This document shows positions 59,278-64,000 of a stretch of DNA of 64,000 bases, one piece after another. Origin of the DNA: Roseinatronobacter thiooxidans (GTDB taxonomy: Bacteria > Pseudomonadota > Alphaproteobacteria > Rhodobacterales > Rhodobacteraceae); assembly GCF_001870675.1 (NCBI RefSeq), contig NZ_MEHT01000012.1, positions 1-64,000 of the forward strand. Reading direction: 5' to 3'. The position numbers and the translations under genes were made by a program. The notes below the pieces were generated by a model, which made no database searches, was not told the DNA's origin, and worked only from the letters and a program-made list of their open reading frames with translations. The stretch's first letter is position 1, and every line of letters starts with the position of its first letter.

Positions 59278-61968
59278 ATGCTGGGTCTTGGATCGATCAC
59301 GAAGAAGGTTTTTGGCACGTCGAATGACCGCAAGGTCAAGACTGTGCGCCCGCTGGTTGCACAGATCAACGCGCTGGAGCCGGAATTTCAAGCCATGTCG
59401 GATGCGCAGTTGGTCGAAAAAACCGACGAGCTGAAAAAACGCGTGGCAAACGGCGAAAGCCTTGACGCTGTGCTGCCCGAAGCCTTTGCCAATTGCCGCG
59501 AGGGGGCGCGCCGTGCGCTTGGCCTGCGCGCCTTTGATGTGCAGTTGATCGGCGGGATCTTTCTGCACCGGGGCAATATTGCCGAGATGAAAACAGGCGA
59601 AGGCAAAACCCTTGTGGCCACCCTGCCCGCCTATCTGAATGCCCTGACAGGCGAAGGCGTGCATGTCGTCACAGTTAACGACTATCTGGCCAAGCGCGAC
59701 TCGGAATGGATGGGCAAGGTCTTTGCGCGTCTGGGCATGCGCTGCGGTGTTGTCTATTCGCAGCAACCCGACGCCGAGAAGAAAGACGCCTATGCCGCCG
59801 ATGTGACCTATGCCACCAATAACGAATTGGGCTTTGACTACCTGCGCGACAATATGCGCATGCGCCGCGAGGAGATGAACCAGCGCGGGCATTTCTTTGC
59901 CATCGTGGACGAAGTCGACTCGATCCTGATTGACGAGGCGCGCACACCGCTGATCATCTCTGGCCCTGCCGAAGACAAGTCTGACCTGTATGTGAAGGTC
60001 AACGGCCTGATCCCGTTGCTTCAGCCCGAACATTACACGATTGACGAAAAAATCCGCAACGCCACCCTGACCGATGAAGGCAATGAATTCATCGAGGCGA
60101 AATTGCACGAGGCAGGCTTTCTGCCCGAAGAACAATCGCTCTATGACCCTGAATCCACCTCGCTGGTGCATCATGTCAATCAGGGGCTGCGGGCGCATAA
60201 ACTGTTCCACAAGGACCAGAACTATATTGTCCGCGACGGGCAAGTGGTGCTGATTGACGAATTCACAGGCCGCATGATGGTGGGGCGTCGCCTGTCCGAG
60301 GGGCTGCATCAGGCGATCGAGGCGAAAGAGGGCGCGCCCATCCAGCCGGAAAACGTGACCTATGCCTCTGTCACCTTCCAAAACTACTTCCGCCTGTATA
60401 AAAAACTAGGCGGCATGACCGGCACCGCCTCGACCGAGGCGGATGAATTCCGCGAAATCTATAATCTGGGGGTGGTTGAAATCCCCACCAACCTGCCGAT
60501 TTCGCGCCTTGACGAACATGATCAGGTCTACCGCACCGCCAAGGAAAAACTTGACGGTGTGCTGGAAGAAATCCGCGAAGCGCATGCCAAGGGCCAGCCG
60601 ATTCTTGTTGGCACCACCTCGATCGAGAAATCCGAGGAACTGGCGGCGATGCTGAAAAAGGCAGGGATTCCGCATAACGTGCTGAACGCCCGCCAGCATG
60701 AACAGGAAGCGCAGATTGTGGCCGATGCAGGCCGTCTGGGCGCGGTAACCATTGCCACCAACATGGCCGGTCGCGGCACCGATATTCAGCTGGGTGGCAA
60801 TGTGGAAATGCGCGTGCTGCAAGCCCTGGCCGCCGACCCCAACGCCGACCCGACAGACGTACGCACCCGCATTGACGAAGAAGTTGCCGACGAAAAGCAA
60901 AAGGTTCTGGCCGCAGGCGGGTTGTTCGTGCTGGCCACAGAACGCCACGAAAGCCGCCGGATCGACAACCAGCTGCGCGGCCGCTCTGGCCGTCAGGGCG
61001 ACCCGGGGCGTTCGGTGTTCTTCCTTAGCCTTGAAGATGACCTGATGCGCATTTTCGGCTCTGAGCGGCTGGAAAAAGTGCTTTCCACCCTTGGCATGAA
61101 AGAGGGCGAGGCGATTGTGCACCCCTGGGTGAACAAGTCGCTGGAAAAGGCGCAAGGCAAGGTCGAGGCGCGCAATTTCGACATTCGCAAGGAATTGCTG
61201 AAATACGACAACGTCATGAACGACCAGCGCCGCGTTATCTTCGAGCAGCGCCTGGAGATTATGGAAGCCGATGATCTGTCCGAGATCGTGGATGACATGC
61301 GCCATCAGGTGATCGATGATGTGATCGACGATTACATGCCCGCAAAATCCTATGCCGAACAATGGGATATGGACGGGTTGCGCAATGATGTGCGCGAAAA
61401 GCTGGGGCTGGACGTGCCCGCGCAGGACTGGGGCGAAGAGGATGGCGTTGATCAGGATGTCGTGCGCGAACGGCTGATAGAGGCGTCTGACGCGCTGATG
61501 GTTGAAAAGCAACGCCAGTTCGGCGAAGACACCCTGCGCAACTTGGAAAAACAGGTTTTGCTGGAAACGATCGACCGTAAATGGCGCGAACATCTGCTGA
61601 CGCTGGACCACCTGCGTTCTGCCGTGCGCTTCCGTGGTTATGCGCAAAAAGACCCGCTGAACGAATACAAGGCCGAAGGGTTCCTGCTGTTCGAGAAGAT
61701 GCTGAACTCGCTGCGCGAAGATGTCGCGCGCTATCTGTCACGCATCCGCCCGCTAAGTGAAGAAGAACAAAAAGCGATGATGCAGCAGCTTGCCTTGCAG
61801 CAACAAGGGCTGAACGTGGCGCAAGAAAACGACGGGCAGCCACCGGCACCGCTGATTGACGGGTTTGATGAAACAGACCCAAGCACTTGGGGCAACCCTG
61901 GCCGCAACGACCCCTGCCCCTGCGGGTCTGGCAAGAAATTCAAGCACTGTCACGGCAGCGTGCTGTAA
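59278..61968 (+). CDS. secA: Preprotein translocase ATPase SecA
   Basis: Motor of the Sec pathway, 896 residues. Walker A MKTGEGKT (104-111), a DEAD-like box in [19 protein letters not shown], the motif [10 protein letters not shown], the segment [15 protein letters not shown] and [20 protein letters not shown]. The zinc-binding tail has Cys880, Cys882, Cys891 and His892 ([14 protein letters not shown]), used for SecB and phospholipid binding. Start ATG 59278 gives [13 protein letters not shown]. It is divergent from a periplasmic PPIase and precedes an exported protein, which fits a secretion neighbourhood. Confidence 0.98.
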   Translation: MLGLGSITKKVFGTSNDRKVKTVRPLVAQINALEPEFQAMSDAQLVEKTDELKKRVANGESLDAVLPEAFANCREGARRALGLRAFDVQLIGGIFLHRGNIAEMKTGEGKTLVATLPAYLNALTGEGVHVVTVNDYLAKRDSEWMGKVFARLGMRCGVVYSQQPDAEKKDAYAADVTYATNNELGFDYLRDNMRMRREEMNQRGHFFAIVDEVDSILIDEARTPLIISGPAEDKSDLYVKVNGLIPLLQPEHYTIDEKIRNATLTDEGNEFIEAKLHEAGFLPEEQSLYDPESTSLVHHVNQGLRAHKLFHKDQNYIVRDGQVVLIDEFTGRMMVGRRLSEGLHQAIEAKEGAPIQPENVTYASVTFQNYFRLYKKLGGMTGTASTEADEFREIYNLGVVEIPTNLPISRLDEHDQVYRTAKEKLDGVLEEIREAHAKGQPILVGTTSIEKSEELAAMLKKAGIPHNVLNARQHEQEAQIVADAGRLGAVTIATNMAGRGTDIQLGGNVEMRVLQALAADPNADPTDVRTRIDEEVADEKQKVLAAGGLFVLATERHESRRIDNQLRGRSGRQGDPGRSVFFLSLEDDLMRIFGSERLEKVLSTLGMKEGEAIVHPWVNKSLEKAQGKVEARNFDIRKELLKYDNVMNDQRRVIFEQRLEIMEADDLSEIVDDMRHQVIDDVIDDYMPAKSYAEQWDMDGLRNDVREKLGLDVPAQDWGEEDGVDQDVVRERLIEASDALMVEKQRQFGEDTLRNLEKQVLLETIDRKWREHLLTLDHLRSAVRFRGYAQKDPLNEYKAEGFLLFEKMLNSLREDVARYLSRIRPLSEEEQKAMMQQLALQQQGLNVAQENDGQPPAPLIDGFDETDPSTWGNPGRNDPCPCGSGKKFKHCHGSVL

Positions 61969-62077
61969 TACGCCCAAAGCAGAAAGACTGTTTCACCCCG
62001 AACAACATCGCCAAAATTGCGCCCTATTACTGCCCGAATCAGCGTCTAAAACTATGGAAACTGAAACAGGTGGCGTG

Positions 62078-63127
62078 ATGGAAAAGAAGATGATTATTCG
62101 GGGTGTCGCGGTCCTTTGTGCCGGGATATCGACGTCAATTATCGCAGTGCAGCAGCTTTCCGGGGGCGCCACCTCGCTTGCGGGCGGTGAGCTTGCGCAG
62201 CAAATGCCCCCTTCGCAAGTCTTGGGCGCAAGCCTTGTGGGTAGTGGGGCCAAGCTTCAATTCACGAACACGGCAAATGCGCCGGACATGGCCGACCATA
62301 CCCAAGCGGCGGCACCCGCCACCCTGGACAAGACGACTGGCCCCGAGCTTGCATCGCTAGCACTTGACGCGGCCTTGCACAGCGCATCGGCAACAGCGCC
62401 AGAGGTTGAAGATGCAGCGCAACAGGGCGACACATGCGCGCCGGTGTTACATGCCGCCGCGATGGTGGATGCCCTGATCGAATTGGTGCTGGATGCCCCA
62501 TGCCACCCCGACACGCGCCTTGTGGTCAGCCATAACGACCTTGCCTTCAGCGCATTCACAGATTCCGATGGCGGCTATACCGCCTTCATCCCGGCCTTAT
62601 CGGCCGATGCAAAGATAGACGTGTTTTTATCCGATGACATCTTTTTACAATCTTCGGTCGAAATACCCGACGCGGAAGACCACCAGCGCGTGGCATTGCA
62701 ATGGGATGGTACAGCACGATTTGCGCTGCATGCCTACCATAACGGTGCCGCATATGGCGAGAATGGCCATATCCACGCGCAAAAACCGTTTGACCCAAAC
62801 CTGGATGATTCCTTCCTCATCTCGCTTGGCGAATTGCGCGGACCAGAACCGATGATCGCCGAAATCTATTCTGTGCCGACAGCCCGCGCTGGCCAGAGCC
62901 GCGTCGAGGTAGAGTTGCATTACACCGAACACCATTGCGGGCAGGATTTTTCGGCATTCCTGTCAGATAACAGCCAAGTTCAAAACATCCATATGAAAGA
63001 GATAAGCATCGCGGCCCCTGAGTGTCCGGCAGAAGCTGGCATGGTTGTCATGCCCCTCGATTTTGCGTCCAGACACGCGTTCCGGCTGCAAATCCTGTCC
63101 GAAATGCTGGGTGCCATGCAAGAGTAA
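62078..63127 (+). CDS. Exported or membrane-anchored protein of unknown function next to secA
   Basis: A 349-residue protein. ATG 62078 (MEKKMIIRGVAVLCAGISTS) gives an N-terminal hydrophobic segment (about 6-24) acting as signal peptide or anchor; ATG 62054 is an alternative. A low-complexity Ala-rich stretch follows (about 60-115), then a domain with paired Cys (QGDTCAPVL, DAPCHPDT, EHHCGQDF, APECPAEAG) that could form disulfides in the periplasm. Related Rhodobacterales genes are often called 'translocase', apparently only because of their position beside secA; I see no translocase motif. It ends 4 bp from convergent radC. Confidence 0.75.
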   Translation: MEKKMIIRGVAVLCAGISTSIIAVQQLSGGATSLAGGELAQQMPPSQVLGASLVGSGAKLQFTNTANAPDMADHTQAAAPATLDKTTGPELASLALDAALHSASATAPEVEDAAQQGDTCAPVLHAAAMVDALIELVLDAPCHPDTRLVVSHNDLAFSAFTDSDGGYTAFIPALSADAKIDVFLSDDIFLQSSVEIPDAEDHQRVALQWDGTARFALHAYHNGAAYGENGHIHAQKPFDPNLDDSFLISLGELRGPEPMIAEIYSVPTARAGQSRVEVELHYTEHHCGQDFSAFLSDNSQVQNIHMKEISIAAPECPAEAGMVVMPLDFASRHAFRLQILSEMLGAMQE

Positions 63128-63131
63128 GCTG

Positions 63132-63905
63132 TCATAACAGCCCCTCGCTGCGAAAGCTTAACTCGCAGGATTTACCGATTACGATATGATCATGCAGAAT
63201 AATCGACAGCGCCTCGGCCGCGGCGCGGATAGAGGCTGTCATCACAATGTCTGCCTGTGACGGGGTTGGATCGCCCGAGGGGTGATTGTGCACAAGGATC
63301 AGCGCAGAGGCGTTTAATTCCAGCGCGCGGCGCATAACCTCGCGCGGGTAGACCGGCACATGGTCAACCGTGCCTTCGGCTTGCGCTTCATCCGCAATCA
63401 GAACATTCTTCCGGTCAAGGTACAGAACGCGAAATTGCTCGGTTTCGCGGTGGGACATTGCCGTATGGCAATAATCCAGCAAGGCCGCCCAGCTTGACAG
63501 CACAGGACGATGCATCACTTTCGCACGCGCCATGCGCTGTGCGCACAGCTCGATCAGCTTGAATTCGGTCACCACCGCCGCGCCAACCCCTTCAACCGCG
63601 CGCAACCGCGCCGGAGAGGCGGCCAGAACCGCACTCAGATCACCGAATGTGTCGATAAGTCTGCGCGCCAGCGGCTTGACATCCTGCCGGTGCAAGGCCC
63701 GGAACAGCACCATTTCCAACACCTCGTAATCCGGCATGGCGGCGGCCCCGCCCGCGTCAAACCGCGCGCGCAGGCGTTGGCGATGGTCCTTTATATAAGA
63801 TGGCAGCTTGGCCGCATCTTGGGGTTTTGCGGGCGCAGGCGCAGGGTTTGCCCCCGAAAACAAGGGCAAACTCGTGTCTGGAACGGGGGTGCAAGGTCTG
63901 GTCAT
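63132..63905 (-). CDS. radC: RadC-family JAB/MPN domain protein
   Basis: A 257-residue protein historically named DNA repair protein RadC, although its repair role is doubtful. It has an N-terminal helix-hairpin-helix part (RLRAVEGVGAAVVTEFKLIEL) and a C-terminal JAMM/MPN+ domain with the zinc signature LVHNHPSGDPTPSQAD (H-x-H-x7-S-x2-D pattern). The N-terminal 40 residues are Pro/Ala-rich and probably disordered. Start ATG 63905. The 95 bp upstream to the window end hold no visible gene. Confidence 0.93.
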   Translation of the reverse strand: MTRPCTPVPDTSLPLFSGANPAPAPAKPQDAAKLPSYIKDHRQRLRARFDAGGAAAMPDYEVLEMVLFRALHRQDVKPLARRLIDTFGDLSAVLAASPARLRAVEGVGAAVVTEFKLIELCAQRMARAKVMHRPVLSSWAALLDYCHTAMSHRETEQFRVLYLDRKNVLIADEAQAEGTVDHVPVYPREVMRRALELNASALILVHNHPSGDPTPSQADIVMTASIRAAAEALSIILHDHIVIGKSCELSFRSEGLL

Positions 63906-64000
63906 GTTGCCAGAATGCCCGAGATTTCCCTAACATTAGATTAACTATCAACATTTTACCAACAGGCTTGTTGCAAGAACAAAAATCTGGTGCTAGCATT

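Noticed and set aside
61856-62077. Longer form of the protein after secA, starting inside the secA 3' end
   Set aside because: The extra residues are the shifted reading of the secA tail and contain no sensible N-terminus; a hydrophobic signal-like segment begins right after ATG 62078.

Overview
The window reads as chromosomal DNA of a Rhodobacterales (Rhodobacteraceae) alphaproteobacterium. The base composition is GC-rich, and the gene content matches that group: FnrL-type regulator, ccoNOQP-ccoGHIS cluster, Rhodobacter-type porin, DUF3576 lipoprotein and bifunctional ArgJ. I cannot name the species. No rRNA, tRNA, CRISPR array, insertion sequence, phage or plasmid gene was recognised, and no gene looks frameshifted.

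Layout. (1) 1-14.1 kb, minus strand: the translation/transcription core, transcribed in the order rplJ-rplL-rpoB-rpoC, then (after a terminator and a rhamnosyltransferase-like gene) rpsL-rpsG-fusA-tuf, with tuf cut by the window edge. (2) 14.4-22.5 kb: an inner-membrane OmpA-domain protein with a small coiled-coil neighbour, ubiA, then rightward rsmE, a kinase-like gene, a small membrane protein, gshA and a lipid A acyltransferase homologue. (3) 22.5-34.1 kb: a micro-oxic respiration island. The cbb3 oxidase structural operon ccoNOQP, its assembly operon ccoGHIS, a tandem universal stress protein, fnrL and the oxygen-independent haem gene hemN are linked by four perfect FNR-type boxes (TTGAY-N4-ATCAA). 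(4) 34.1-41.2 kb: a GT4 glycosyltransferase and a yejABEF-type peptide importer. (5) 41.4-48.2 kb: a membrane-anchored cytochrome c, pheA, a GST, then DUF3576-leuS-lptE-holA. (6) 48.5-50.7 kb: a major porin, a tiny lipoprotein, a 92-residue porin-like protein and a YggS homologue. (7) 50.7-56.2 kb: L,D-transpeptidase/ribA, a response regulator, xthA, a thioredoxin-TPR co-chaperone, a Lon-N domain protein, a Trm112 homologue and an undescribed-looking 45-codon minus-strand gene with its own terminator. (8) 56.4-64 kb: argJ-mutT, a parvulin-type PPIase, secA, an exported protein of unknown function and radC.

How it fits together. The FnrL island is the most coherent system. Low oxygen should activate FnrL, which would switch on the high-affinity oxidase, its copper/haem assembly factors, anaerobic haem synthesis and a stress protein. 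A second FNR box inside the ccoP-ccoG gap, followed by two strong tandem hairpins, suggests an uncharacterised FnrL-controlled small RNA or a distal ccoG promoter. I saw no convincing wholly new multi-gene system. The best candidates for novelty are that intergenic RNA, the 45-codon gene at 56088-56225, the short porin-like protein at 49778-50056, and the conserved-looking but uncharacterised exported protein downstream of secA. All functions are inferred by reading motifs; no database search was run.
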